A stretch of DNA of 64,000 nt from G963676335 sp963676335 (GCA_963676335.1 OY781057.1:620001-684000), one strand, 5' to 3'. Positions 18,928 to 28,494 are shown, counted from the first letter of the stretch. Numbers and translations are program-made. The notes: generated by a model not told the origin, from the sequence alone.

Positions 18928-18940
18928 TTAATTATTAATC

Positions 18941-19558
18941 ATGTGCAAAAAACCTAATCTTCCAATAATATTAGCATCATCTTCGGTATCTCGGGCTATG
19001 CTTTTAAAAAAAATACACATACCTATATCTCAAATTATTACACCTAATATAAATGAAATTCCGTTACATAATGAACTTCCTAATGATTTAGCTAAAAGGT
19101 TAGCCAAATCAAAATTGGAAGCCGCTTTATTTAAGACTGAAAAAGGGTATATAATTTGTGCAGATACAGTAGCTGCAATTGGACGTAGAATATTACCAAA
19201 AGCTGAAACCGATGATGACATAAGGAATTGCTTAAATAAGCTTTCTGGTAGGAGGCATAGAGTTTATACTGGAATAGCAATTGCAAAAAAAATTAATCCT
19301 CAAGAAATTATTATTAAACAAAAATTGATCCAAACGGTTATAAAATTTAAAAGACTCTCTTTAGAAGACATTAATCTTTACATAGATTCGAAAGAAGGAA
19401 TAAATAAAGCAGGAGGATATAGTATAGCAGGTATTGCTGAATGTTTTATACAATTTGTTAATGGTTCTATATCTAACGTTATTGGGTTACCTTTATTAGA
19501 AACACGGAACATTCTTATCTCTTTAGGAGTCAAACATGAAATCTCTATAAAATTCTAA
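18941..19558 (+). CDS. maf: Maf-family nucleotide pyrophosphatase
   Basis: House-cleaning enzyme that hydrolyses non-canonical or modified nucleoside triphosphates to monophosphates. The family motif LASSSVSRAMLL is at residues 11-22. ICADTVAAIGRRILPKAE follows (about 67-84), then LSGRRHRVYTGIAI (about 100-113) and the GGYSIAGIAECFI region near the end. The length of 205 residues is usual. It follows infA by 13 bases and is probably in one operon with it, an order common in Rickettsiales. It ends 5 bases before the end of the convergent 685-residue gene. Confidence 0.92.
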   Translation: MCKKPNLPIILASSSVSRAMLLKKIHIPISQIITPNINEIPLHNELPNDLAKRLAKSKLEAALFKTEKGYIICADTVAAIGRRILPKAETDDDIRNCLNKLSGRRHRVYTGIAIAKKINPQEIIIKQKLIQTVIKFKRLSLEDINLYIDSKEGINKAGGYSIAGIAECFIQFVNGSISNVIGLPLLETRNILISLGVKHEISIKF

Positions 19559-19563
19559 TATTT

Positions 19564-21621
19564 TCAATAATCCGGGAATTCTTGAAATATAGAAGAGTCT
19601 TCTATACTATTTCCTATGACTTCTTTAATAGGCACTTGATCGTTAAATTGTTGTTGAGGCATATAGATATTTTCATGTTGTTGAGGTATATGAATGTTTT
19701 CAAAAGAAAATGTTTTTTCAAATGCTTCTTGTATTTTTTGAGATGCAAATAATAATTCTTCTTTTGCAAACATAGCCTTTGCTAAATTAATAAATTCATC
19801 ACTTGTAATTTTATTAGTAAATGCTATATCTATGAATTTTTCAAGTAATAGATTAAGAGAAATTGGAGTTGTTGATGGAAAATTTTTATTAATAAATTTT
19901 TCTATTATTTTTTTATGTATTATAATATCAGATTTACATATTTCTTTATATAAAGGTTTCCAATCTACGTTTTCTAGAGATGGGATGATTTTATCATTAA
20001 AGTAATTGTTAGGAGATGATATAATAATGAAGATCAACACTTTATCAATTAGCTCTGTATTTTTTGATAGTAATGGGGCATTAGTCTCATAAATATGGGA
20101 AATTAATGCATGTGTTTCTTCGAGTTCTGGACATATATCAGTAATAGAAATTGATTTATTTGGAGATAAGGGGTTTGCAATACTTTCTTTGATAAAATAA
20201 AGGGCTTTAGTAACTGAATATTTATTAATATTAGTGTCTATTAACCCTAATTTTTTTATGTCATTTACGTCTATTTCTTTGGAGTGTAAAGATGATAATT
20301 CGTAAATTTTTTTATAACAACTATCAATATCTACTATGGTTTTAAATTGACTATACTCAGTTCCAAAAAAATCTAAAAAATTAGTATCATAAAATTTAAG
20401 AAATTCATTATTTTCATTACTGTTCTTTACATGAATACAAAATTCAAAATCATCTTGTGTTCCCATCAAAATTTGTTTATTTAAATTTTCATTCTTATTT
20501 TCGCCCTCTATTTGAATTAGACAAGTAAAATTAATTCCATGATTATTGTGTGGATTTTTTTCTAAGTTTGCCATTGATTCTTGGGGTTTAGGTATTGTAG
20601 ATTTTTTACATGCAATTTCGGTTTTTTTCATTTTTATGTTAGATAGACTTGTTTGAAATTCTTTATACAAAGTAACGTCTGTAATCGAATCTATTGGTGT
20701 GTTTTGGTTTAGCAAATTAAGTATTTTAAGTGATGAAATATTGAATAGAGAATAATTCCAAGACACATCATCTTCTTGCAATTCTATTCGTTTGTCATGC
20801 ATATACTGAAAAATTTTTATAGAAGCTGTCTTTAATATATCAGTAGAAGATTTCTTATTGGCTATATTAAATAAATTTATAATGCAAGCGATATTATCTT
20901 TAAGGTATAAAAAATTTTGATAAAAAATTTCTTTCTTTCCTTGGAATAGTTCGTTATCTAGATACTCTTCTATTATTTTTTGTTCTTGAAGGTTTAGTAA
21001 AAAATTATCTCTAATATGATTATATTTTTGAATAATGTCTTGTGGAATTATTGTGTTATTATCATTTGCTATTTTAATAATTAAATTTAATCCTAAAACT
21101 GAATCTATGATTTTTTCAATGGATTGTTTTTTAAAATGCTGTAAAAATGTTTTTTGTTCAACTGTATTTAATCCACTTATTACAATAAGTCCGCTTATTG
21201 CATAATGATAAAAATAATAAGGAATCATAAAGTCTTCATGAAAATCCTTACCTTCTGTATAAATATAATATATTTTATTTATTATAGAATCAAATAAATT
21301 AAAAATTTTGTCTTCTGTATCGAAACTATTTAACTCATTTGAAATACCATATGCCGAAATTAGATATCCTTGTTTAATAACAGGAGAGAATATAGGTGAT
21401 AAAATTTGGGGACAGATTTCTGTTATTAACTGAATTATTTCTTTTGGAGAAGATTTTTCATGTAGGATTAAAAATTCTACTAAATTAATATTGCTTATTA
21501 ATTTTTTAATTAAAAACTTAATACATGTTTCATATTCATTAATTGTTGTTTCATTATTTGATGATACAAGATTAATATATTGTCTAGAAGTATAACTAAG
21601 TTTTTCTAATATATTCTTCAT
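19564..21621 (-). CDS. 685-residue protein of unknown function
   Basis: I do not recognise this protein. It has no signal peptide and no clear membrane segment. It is rich in I, K, N, E and L and looks almost entirely helical, with a polar middle (about 330-385) containing NNHGINFTCLIQIEGENKNE. The C-terminus is Gln-rich (IPQQHENIYMPQQQFNDQ) and ends in acidic residues (SIFQEFPDY). There is no Walker, zinc or catalytic motif. It lies alone on the minus strand between maf and dnaB, with a TATAAT at 21667-21672 in the divergent spacer that points toward dnaB. Size, composition and lack of relatives would fit a lineage-specific protein or secreted effector, but that is only a guess. Confidence 0.8.
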   Translation of the reverse strand: MKNILEKLSYTSRQYINLVSSNNETTINEYETCIKFLIKKLISNINLVEFLILHEKSSPKEIIQLITEICPQILSPIFSPVIKQGYLISAYGISNELNSFDTEDKIFNLFDSIINKIYYIYTEGKDFHEDFMIPYYFYHYAISGLIVISGLNTVEQKTFLQHFKKQSIEKIIDSVLGLNLIIKIANDNNTIIPQDIIQKYNHIRDNFLLNLQEQKIIEEYLDNELFQGKKEIFYQNFLYLKDNIACIINLFNIANKKSSTDILKTASIKIFQYMHDKRIELQEDDVSWNYSLFNISSLKILNLLNQNTPIDSITDVTLYKEFQTSLSNIKMKKTEIACKKSTIPKPQESMANLEKNPHNNHGINFTCLIQIEGENKNENLNKQILMGTQDDFEFCIHVKNSNENNEFLKFYDTNFLDFFGTEYSQFKTIVDIDSCYKKIYELSSLHSKEIDVNDIKKLGLIDTNINKYSVTKALYFIKESIANPLSPNKSISITDICPELEETHALISHIYETNAPLLSKNTELIDKVLIFIIISSPNNYFNDKIIPSLENVDWKPLYKEICKSDIIIHKKIIEKFINKNFPSTTPISLNLLLEKFIDIAFTNKITSDEFINLAKAMFAKEELLFASQKIQEAFEKTFSFENIHIPQQHENIYMPQQQFNDQVPIKEVIGNSIEDSSIFQEFPDY

Positions 21622-21728
21622 GTTATTTGTTTGAAATTTTAAATTTATTTTTTTTGTGGTTTATTATATAATAAACTTCTAGAGAATTCATATCAACTAA
21701 AAATAAAGTATTTTTAAAAAAATCTATT

Positions 21729-23126
21729 ATGCAAAATCAAATAAAGCAACTATTGCCATTTAGTATTGAGAGTGAGCAGATATTACTTGGATCTATCCTC
21801 CTTAGAGGAGAAATTATAGAGGAGATAGAGGAATTTTTAAAACCATCTCATTTTTATGACGAAAAACATAAAAAAATTTATGCAACTGTGCTTACACTTT
21901 TTAATAAAAAACAAAACGTCAACGTATTATCTGTTTATGAATTTTTGAAAAGTGATGTGGAAGCAGAAATTACTTTAGATTATTTATCTCCATTAACTAG
22001 TCTTTCATACGCTATTCCGTATACTTCTGTAGTTGATTTAGCTCGTAATATTCATGAATATGCTATTAAAAGAAATTTAATTATTATAGCACAAGATATG
22101 ATTAATAATGTGCAAAGTTTTAATTTAAATTATTCTTCGTCAGAACAAATTGTAGATATTGAATCTAAATTATTTACCTTATCTTCTTCAGGACAAATTG
22201 GAAAAAATTTTATTTCTTTAAATCAAGCTACTAATGATGCAATTGAAGCTATAGATCGTGCACGTAAACATCCTAATCATATTACTGGAATTTCAAGTGG
22301 TTTAATCGATTTAGATAAATTGTTAGGAGGATTTCAAAAATCAGATTTAATAATTGTTGCAGGGCGCCCATCTATGGGAAAAACTTCTTTTGCTATTAAT
22401 TTAGCTCTTAATGCCGCAAAGAACAAAGAAAAAGAAACAGTAGTTGGTTTGTTTTCATTAGAAATGTCAACGCCTCAGATAGTTACAAAAATGTTATCGA
22501 TTAACAGTGAAGTAGAATTGACTCTGCTAAAAACTGGATTGATGAGAGAAGAGCAATATAATCAAATTAGAATTCAAGGAGAACAATTATCAAAATTAAA
22601 ATTGTTTATAGATGATACAGCTGCTCTTTCGTTGTCAAATATTAAAAGCAGATCTAAGCGTCTTAAAAGACAGCATGGGTTAGATATTTTAGTTATTGAT
22701 TATTTGCAATTGATCCATCCTAATAGCAGAAGAGACTCTAGGGTGTTAGAGATTTCAGAAGTTACTCAGGGATTGAAAGCTTTAGCAAAAGAGTTAGATA
22801 TACCAGTTATTGCATTAGCTCAGTTATCTCGTGCAGTTGAGCAAAGGCAAGACAAGAAGCCAGTGTTATCAGATCTAAGAGAGTCTGGTAGCATTGAGCA
22901 GGATTCAGATATTGTAATGCTTTTATACAGAGAGAGTTACTATCTTGAACGGAATACACCTAAATTCGGCACCGAAGATTATATCAAGTGGGAAGAGAGC
23001 ATGCAAGAAAGCAAGGATACAATTGATATCATAATTGCTAAACACCGTAATGGGCCAGTTGGAACTATAAAATTAAGCTATCTAGATATTTATTCTAAAT
23101 TTAGTGACTATAGGCTTAATTATTAA
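21729..23126 (+). CDS. dnaB: Replicative DNA helicase DnaB
   Basis: Hexameric helicase that unwinds the chromosome at the replication fork and recruits DnaG. The N-terminal DnaB domain (about 10-110) begins PFSIESEQILLGSILL. A linker follows, then the RecA-like domain with LGGFQKSDLIIVAGRPSMGK (Walker A about 215), LVIDYLQLI (Walker B about 325), and the arginine-finger region near KHRNGPVG. The length of 465 residues is normal and no intein is present. It ends one base before the convergent secD. Its own TATAAT (21667-21672) lies 57 bases upstream of the ATG. Confidence 0.97.
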   Translation: MQNQIKQLLPFSIESEQILLGSILLRGEIIEEIEEFLKPSHFYDEKHKKIYATVLTLFNKKQNVNVLSVYEFLKSDVEAEITLDYLSPLTSLSYAIPYTSVVDLARNIHEYAIKRNLIIIAQDMINNVQSFNLNYSSSEQIVDIESKLFTLSSSGQIGKNFISLNQATNDAIEAIDRARKHPNHITGISSGLIDLDKLLGGFQKSDLIIVAGRPSMGKTSFAINLALNAAKNKEKETVVGLFSLEMSTPQIVTKMLSINSEVELTLLKTGLMREEQYNQIRIQGEQLSKLKLFIDDTAALSLSNIKSRSKRLKRQHGLDILVIDYLQLIHPNSRRDSRVLEISEVTQGLKALAKELDIPVIALAQLSRAVEQRQDKKPVLSDLRESGSIEQDSDIVMLLYRESYYLERNTPKFGTEDYIKWEESMQESKDTIDIIIAKHRNGPVGTIKLSYLDIYSKFSDYRLNY

Positions 23127-23127
23127 C

Positions 23128-24648
23128 TTACAACAAACCTAAATTTTTAGGTTTTGCATATTGTACCCATAGATCTATCAATAGTTTGGTAATTACAATT
23201 GCGGAAAACATTGATGCAAAAATACCAACGCTTAACGTGACAGCAAACCCTTTAATAGTACCAACTCCAAATATATATAATAATATTGCTGCAATTAAAG
23301 TAGTAATATTTGAATCTAAAATAGTTGAAAAAGCAGAACGAAATCCTTGATGAATAGAGTAAATATTAGAGGCTCCTTTAAGTAATTCCTCACGGATATG
23401 TTCATAAATCAAAACATTTGCATCTACAGCCATTCCTATAGTTAATATAATACCAGCAATACCAGGTAAAGTTAAAGTCGCTTCAAATAATGACAGCATA
23501 GCCAAAATATAGACCATACCAAAGATTAATGCGATATTGGCGAATATTCCAAATATTCCATAAGTCCATATCATAAATACTAATACACTTATAAAGCCGA
23601 TAATTCCAGCTTTTTTTCCAGAAATAATAGAATCAGCACCTAAACTAGGTCCAATAGTCCTTTCTTCAATTACTGTTAATGGAGCAGGTAATGCTCCAGC
23701 ACGAAGCAATAGAGCTAATTCATTAGCACTATCAATAGTAAAGTTTCCGGTAATAATTCCATGTCCTCCAGGGATAGGTTCGTTAATTTTAGCAGCACTT
23801 ATCAATTGATTATCTAACACAATAGCTATTCTTTTTCCACTATTATTCTTTGTTATTTCTGCAAAAATTCTACTACCTAAATTATTTAGCGAAAAAGAAA
23901 CTACTGGTGTTCCTTGATTGAAAGTGGCTTGAGCGTCAGTTAATGTCTCCCCCGCTAATAAAACATTTTTTTTAATTACTACTGTTCCATCTTGATTACT
24001 TACTATAGTCGAATCAAGAGGTATTTTTCCTTCTTTCATCTCAGAGTAAGTTGTATATTCATCAATGAAGTGAAAGGTTAATTTAGCCATTTTACCAAGA
24101 ACAGATTTTACATAATTTGGATCTTCTGTACCTGGCATTTGAAGTAAAATATATTGATTTCCTTGCCTTTGAATAGAAGGTTCCTGAGTTCCAGTGCTAT
24201 CCACTCTCATTCTCACTATTTCTATAGATTGATCTATAACTTTATTTTTTAATTCTAGAATACGATCCTCGGTATAAGTAATAGATATTTTATTTTCTAC
24301 ATTTGTTATTTTAAATCCTTGATCCATGTCTTTTATTATTTGTCTTGTTTGATCAATTTTTGTAGCATCCTTTAAAGTAAAATTTACAACATTATTACCT
24401 ATAGATAGTTGCTGATAATTAATTTTTTTACTTCGTAGTAATTTTCTTAAATCATTTACTAAATTTTCATATTGATTTTTAAAATATGTATTGAAGTCAA
24501 TATCTAATAAAAGGTGAGATCCGCCTTGTAAATCTAATCCTAAATGAACTCTATTATTACTTTTTTGACTATAAAAGTTAGGTAATGCTATGATTATAGC
24601 AGCAACAGTTATAATTATAGTAAAGATTAATTTAAATTTAGTGTTCAC
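23128..24648 (-). CDS. secD: Protein translocase subunit SecD
   Basis: Membrane protein that uses the proton motive force to help SecYEG complete protein export. It has an N-terminal membrane helix, then HLGLDLQGGSHLLLDID (about 36-52), the large periplasmic P1 domain with ILLQMPGTEDPNYVKSVLGK, and a C-terminal block of five to six helices beginning near GKKAGIIGFISVL, with the GMAVDANVLIYEHIREEL motif. The length of 506 residues is usual for the unfused form. It overlaps yajC by 4 bases (ATGA). secF is not adjacent. Confidence 0.96.
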   Translation of the reverse strand: MNTKFKLIFTIIITVAAIIIALPNFYSQKSNNRVHLGLDLQGGSHLLLDIDFNTYFKNQYENLVNDLRKLLRSKKINYQQLSIGNNVVNFTLKDATKIDQTRQIIKDMDQGFKITNVENKISITYTEDRILELKNKVIDQSIEIVRMRVDSTGTQEPSIQRQGNQYILLQMPGTEDPNYVKSVLGKMAKLTFHFIDEYTTYSEMKEGKIPLDSTIVSNQDGTVVIKKNVLLAGETLTDAQATFNQGTPVVSFSLNNLGSRIFAEITKNNSGKRIAIVLDNQLISAAKINEPIPGGHGIITGNFTIDSANELALLLRAGALPAPLTVIEERTIGPSLGADSIISGKKAGIIGFISVLVFMIWTYGIFGIFANIALIFGMVYILAMLSLFEATLTLPGIAGIILTIGMAVDANVLIYEHIREELLKGASNIYSIHQGFRSAFSTILDSNITTLIAAILLYIFGVGTIKGFAVTLSVGIFASMFSAIVITKLLIDLWVQYAKPKNLGLL

Positions 24649-24986
24649 TTTTTTTCTTTGCGATTTAATACTGTAAGAATGCTATTTTTACTTATTTTTA
24701 TTATAGTATTTTTTGATATTTCTAACTCAACTGTTCCATCGTCATTGAGTTTTTGTATGGCTCCATATATACCAGAATGTGTTATTATTTGTTCTCCTTT
24801 TTTTAAGCTTGTAATTAATAATTCATGTTGTTTTCTCTTCTTATCTTGAGGTCTAATTACTAAAAAATAAAAAACAACAAAAATTAATAACAATGGTAAA
24901 AAATTTACTAAACTAGATGTAATGCTTTGAATTACCGATGTCGCTTGACCGCTGCTTGTTGTTGTAGCCGTATTTATTAGTGACAT
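24645..24986 (-). CDS. yajC: Sec translocase accessory protein YajC
   Basis: Small single-span membrane protein of the SecDF-YajC complex. The membrane helix is at about residues 27-46 (VNFLPLLLIFVVFYFLVIRP), followed directly by the family hallmark QDKKRKQHE. An SH3-like soluble part follows with GEQIITHSGIYGAI. It is full length at 113 residues and is the first gene of the minus-strand yajC-secD pair. Confidence 0.95.
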   Translation of the reverse strand: MSLINTATTTSSGQATSVIQSITSSLVNFLPLLLIFVVFYFLVIRPQDKKRKQHELLITSLKKGEQIITHSGIYGAIQKLNDDGTVELEISKNTIIKISKNSILTVLNRKEKK

Positions 24987-25127
24987 ATTGCCATATTTTT
25001 AATGTTAACTAGTAAAAATTAACATATTTTCTTTGTTTAAGTCAATTAAAATACTTTATAAAAATAGATTTATAATCTATTATGAATAATAGTTATAGAT
25101 TTGTTATTTATAAAAAGTTATAAGTGC

Positions 25128-26489
25128 ATGCTAGCAAAAAAAAATATTTATAATTTAATTATAGTCGTTATTTGTTTAAAATTTAATGTTTGTATATCAG
25201 AGACTTTAGAAGATGCTTTAATTTCTGGGTGTAAAACCAATCTAGAATTTAAAATGTCTCAGCAAGAGTTCTTAAAAAATATAGAAGTTTTTCCTAAGGC
25301 TATATCAAAAGGATTTTTGCCAAAAATTTCTGCTGAATTAGATTTGATAAATAATACGTCTAAAGCTAGTACTGTAAAAAATGCTAGTAGAAATAAAAAT
25401 TTTCAAAAAAGAATAACTATATCCCAACCTATATTTAGTAGCGGTCAAGCTACTACTGAATTATCTTCAGCTAAAGCTCTTTATGGATATTATAAATGGC
25501 GTTTTAATGCTGAAGAGCAAAAATTAATATTAAAGTTTGCAGAGGCGTTTTTAGAATTTTATACAATAAAAGAAAAATATGCTTTAACTGAAAGTAGTGT
25601 AGTATTTGCTGAAAAACAACTCGAATTTGCAAAAACAAAGTTAAAATTAGGAGAAGATACCTCAACAAGTGTAGCTATGGCTGAAGCAAAGTTATCGAAA
25701 ACACAAGCAGAGAGGATGAGTATTTTTAGTAACTTACAAAAAGTTAAAGCAGAATTTAAAAACGTTATAGGCTTTGAACCTACTAAAGATTTAGTATTTC
25801 CTGATATACCAGGTGAATTACCAAAAACATTAGAAGAATTACTCTTACAATCAAATAAATTTAATCCAGAAATTTTAGCCGCTAGAGCAATTGTAGAAGC
25901 AAGGAAATTTCAAAAATTTTTATCGATCGCCAATCTGTTACCTACAGCAAATCTAAAAGCTAGCGCTGGAAATCAATTCTTCTACCCTCCAGGAGGAATA
26001 TTTTCTCAAAATGTCAATAATTTTTCTAGTACAGTTACTATGTCTGTCCAAATACCTATTTTAAGTCAAGGTGGAGCTGAATTCGCAAATTTAAGAGAAG
26101 CTAAAAGCGAAGCAAGAAAATCTGTCTATGAGTTAGAAAATGCCATTAAATCAATAAATTCAAATAGCATATTTATATGGGAATCATTTAATGCTTTAAA
26201 ATCTTCTTTAGAATATTCAGATAATGCTGTAAAAGCTTCAGATTTAGCATTAGAAGGCGCTAAAGAAGAATATGCGCTTGGGAGCAAAACTTTACTTGAT
26301 GTGTTAGATGCGCAAGAACAATCTTATTCATCAAAAGTTAAACAAATTGAAACTAAAAAGCAAATAGTCTTAACTGCATTGCAAATGAAATTATTAATGG
26401 GGAAACTTACAGCTAAAAATCTGAATTTAAAAATTAAATATTTTGATCCTGATGCGGAATTTCGTAAAATAAAATTTATTATAGGTTAA
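25128..26489 (+). CDS. tolC: TolC-family outer membrane efflux protein
   Basis: Trimeric outer membrane channel for efflux pumps and type I secretion. A signal peptide is visible (about residues 1-21, cleavage near CIS-ETLED), followed by two outer membrane efflux protein repeats. Typical features are ETLEDALISGCKTN at the mature start, QRITISQPIFS-like sequence near 100, and the GSKTLLDVLDAQEQ motif near the C-terminus. ATG 25128 is chosen because it gives a normal signal peptide; the TTG at 25101 would add nine unneeded residues. popZ starts 2 bases after the stop, so tolC, popZ and the ankyrin gene form one operon. Confidence 0.9.
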   Translation: MLAKKNIYNLIIVVICLKFNVCISETLEDALISGCKTNLEFKMSQQEFLKNIEVFPKAISKGFLPKISAELDLINNTSKASTVKNASRNKNFQKRITISQPIFSSGQATTELSSAKALYGYYKWRFNAEEQKLILKFAEAFLEFYTIKEKYALTESSVVFAEKQLEFAKTKLKLGEDTSTSVAMAEAKLSKTQAERMSIFSNLQKVKAEFKNVIGFEPTKDLVFPDIPGELPKTLEELLLQSNKFNPEILAARAIVEARKFQKFLSIANLLPTANLKASAGNQFFYPPGGIFSQNVNNFSSTVTMSVQIPILSQGGAEFANLREAKSEARKSVYELENAIKSINSNSIFIWESFNALKSSLEYSDNAVKASDLALEGAKEEYALGSKTLLDVLDAQEQSYSSKVKQIETKKQIVLTALQMKLLMGKLTAKNLNLKIKYFDPDAEFRKIKFIIG

Positions 26490-26491
26490 TT

Positions 26492-26908
26492 ATGCAAGAA
26501 AAACAAAATCTTGAAGATGTTATTTATAACATTAAGCAGTTAATTTCCCAAAAAAATCTTGATAATGAAGAAGAGGAATTAAATCAAGATGAAGAAGAAG
26601 TGTTAAAATTAACGAATGTTGTAGATTTTAAAAAACAAAAAAATATTCAAGATATTAAGTGTAGTGAAACTTTTACCGATTTAGATAAGGAATTATCTGA
26701 TGCAACAGTTATAGAAATAAAAAAAACTATAGGTAAATTACAAGAAACAATTAATACGGTTACTAGCGATTTTAAAAGTAAAACAATTGAAGAATTGGTA
26801 TTAAAATTAATTAAACCACATATTATAAATTGGTTGGACGATAACCTATTAAATATAGTAAAATCTATAGTAGAAGACCAAATTAAAAAAATAGTTTCTA
26901 AGCAATGA
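26492..26908 (+). CDS. popZ: PopZ-family cell pole organising protein
   Basis: A 138-residue protein with the PopZ (DUF2497) architecture: a short N-terminal helix (EDVIYNIKQLIS), an acidic disordered middle (residues 20-60, many E, D and N), and a conserved C-terminal oligomerisation region, TIEELVLKLIKPHIINWLDD, followed by LLNIVKSIVEDQIKKIV. In Caulobacter PopZ forms a polar matrix that anchors the chromosome origin through ParB and recruits polar proteins. It is typical of alphaproteobacteria. The middle is shorter than in Caulobacter. Its stop overlaps the next start (ATGA). Confidence 0.85.
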   Translation: MQEKQNLEDVIYNIKQLISQKNLDNEEEELNQDEEEVLKLTNVVDFKKQKNIQDIKCSETFTDLDKELSDATVIEIKKTIGKLQETINTVTSDFKSKTIEELVLKLIKPHIINWLDDNLLNIVKSIVEDQIKKIVSKQ

Positions 26909-28494
26909 AATTAATTATTTCATTAATTACTGTATTTTCTTTTGAAGTAAATGTTATTGCCTCTGAATTGCCAGAAAATAGCAAAATTGAAGTAACTACT
27001 CAGGATAATGAGCAAAAGTCTTCACAATCTTTCATAGATACAGGAGGAGTAAAACTTCCTCAAGTTCATTCTAAAGAAAATATAGAATTGGAATTACCAG
27101 ATATAGCTATCCCAGATGATAATGGTGATAAGCTGCCTAATGTGGTTGCCAAGGATACTGCAGAAAAGGTAGAAGGTGATAAGCTGCCTAATGTGGTTGC
27201 CAAGGATACTGCAGAAAAGGTAGAAGGTGATAAGCTGCCTAATGTGGTTGCCAAGGATACTGCAGAAAAGGTAGAAAGTGATAAGCTGCCTAATGTGGTT
27301 GCCAAGGATACTGCAGAGAAGGTAGAAGGTGATAAGCTGCCTAATGTGGTTGCCAAGGATACTGCAGAGAAGGTAGAAGGTGATAAGCTGCCTAATGTGG
27401 TTGCCAAGGATACTGCAGAGAAGGTAGAAGGTGATAAGCTGCCTAATGTGGTTGCCAAGGATACTGCAGAGAAGGTAGAAGGTGATAAGCTGCCTAATGT
27501 GGTTGCCAAGGATACTGCAGAAAAGGTAGAAGGTGATAAGCTGCCTAATGTGGTTGCCAAGGATACTGCAGAGAAGGTAGAAGGTGATAAGCTGCCTAAT
27601 GTGGTTGCCAAGGATACTGCAGAGAAGGTAGAAGGTGATAAGCTGCCTAATGTGGTTGCCAAGGATACTGCAGAGAAGGTAGAAGGTGATAAGCTGCCTA
27701 ATGTGGTTGCCAAGGATACTGCAGAGAAGGTAGAAGGTGATAAGCTGCCTAATGTGGTTGCCAAGGATACTGCAGAGAAGGTAGAAGGTGATAAGCTGCC
27801 TAATGTGGTTGCCAAGGATACTGCAGAGAAGGTAGAAGGTGATACGACTAAAATGGTTGCCAAGGATACTGCAGAGAAGGTAGAAGGTGATACGACTAAA
27901 ATGGTTGTCAAAAAAAATATAAATATTAATAAATCTCAACAGTATATAAATACCACAGACGAAAATACTAAATTTATAAATGATGAAGTTGTAAATTTGT
28001 TGTTACCTAATGATGAAGTAGTATTAGGAGCTTTAACTGATAAGGAGTATATAGAATTACTAAACTATTCTGAATATATTAGACTTTTTTGGAATAATTT
28101 TTATAGAAACCAACAAATCCCTAGTGAAATTTTGGTACAGAAGTTTTTAGAAAATTATGATCTAAAATTTCATAATAAAATTGCTGGAGCAATAAGTTTA
28201 TATCCTAATTTATCTTGGTGTGGTCTTAAACAAGATGCTTTTAGAGCCGTTGCTAAGAATGATATTAATAGTTTAAGGGCAATTATTGATAATACTAATA
28301 GTATTCTTACCTCTAGAGATAGTGATGGTGATACATTATTGATTAAATCAGTGAAATTAGATAATTATAATTTAACCAAATTTCTTTTATTTAGAAAAAT
28401 CGATGTATTAGCATATAATTTCAATAATGAAACAGCGAATATTATAGCTCATAATAATCAGTATGATAATATTATTAAATTGTTGGATGATTAG
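26905..28494 (+). CDS. Secreted ankyrin-repeat protein with a long 17-residue tandem repeat
   Basis: A 529-residue protein. A signal peptide is visible (MKLIISLITVFSFEVNVIAS). Residues 75-312 are 14 copies of the unit DKLPNVVAKDTAEKVEG, then a 16-residue variant (DTTKMVAKDTAEKVEG) and a partial unit. After a linker, the C-terminus (about 445-529) has ankyrin-like repeats, with AFRAVAKNDINSLRAIID, GDTLLIKSVKLDNYNLTKFL and ANIIAHNNQYDNIIKLL. The start overlaps the popZ stop, so it is translationally coupled to tolC-popZ. Repeat units alternate charge and look extended or helical; they may form a stalk or a surface-exposed region. Ankyrin proteins of Rickettsiales often act on host proteins; that role here is inference. 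Confidence 0.85.
   Translation: MKLIISLITVFSFEVNVIASELPENSKIEVTTQDNEQKSSQSFIDTGGVKLPQVHSKENIELELPDIAIPDDNGDKLPNVVAKDTAEKVEGDKLPNVVAKDTAEKVEGDKLPNVVAKDTAEKVESDKLPNVVAKDTAEKVEGDKLPNVVAKDTAEKVEGDKLPNVVAKDTAEKVEGDKLPNVVAKDTAEKVEGDKLPNVVAKDTAEKVEGDKLPNVVAKDTAEKVEGDKLPNVVAKDTAEKVEGDKLPNVVAKDTAEKVEGDKLPNVVAKDTAEKVEGDKLPNVVAKDTAEKVEGDKLPNVVAKDTAEKVEGDTTKMVAKDTAEKVEGDTTKMVVKKNININKSQQYINTTDENTKFINDEVVNLLLPNDEVVLGALTDKEYIELLNYSEYIRLFWNNFYRNQQIPSEILVQKFLENYDLKFHNKIAGAISLYPNLSWCGLKQDAFRAVAKNDINSLRAIIDNTNSILTSRDSDGDTLLIKSVKLDNYNLTKFLLFRKIDVLAYNFNNETANIIAHNNQYDNIIKLLDD
27127..27888 (+). repeat. Tandem repeat, 14 units of 51 bp plus one 48-bp variant
   Basis: In-frame repeat within the ankyrin gene. Units start at 27127 and every 51 bases to 27840; a 48-bp variant follows at 27841-27888. 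The units are almost identical. The main silent difference is GAAAAG or GAGAAG in the AEK codons: A in units 1, 2, 3 and 8, G in the others; unit 3 also has AGT in place of GGT. The array is clearly richer in G and C than its surroundings, and the unit contains no stop in several other frames. Confidence 0.97.

Noticed and set aside
23135..23154. Palindrome AAACCTAAA/TTTAGGTTT between dnaB and secD
   Set aside because: It lies within the last codons of secD and lacks a T-run; it is probably chance.
27127..27888. Possible CRISPR or other DNA-level repeat array
   Set aside because: Units are contiguous without spacers, are a multiple of three and lie in frame inside a protein gene.
27066..27939. 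Two 281-codon open frames on the minus strand across the ankyrin gene
   Set aside because: They exist only because the 51-bp repeat has no stop in those frames; the plus-strand frame has a signal peptide, an ankyrin end and coupling to popZ.
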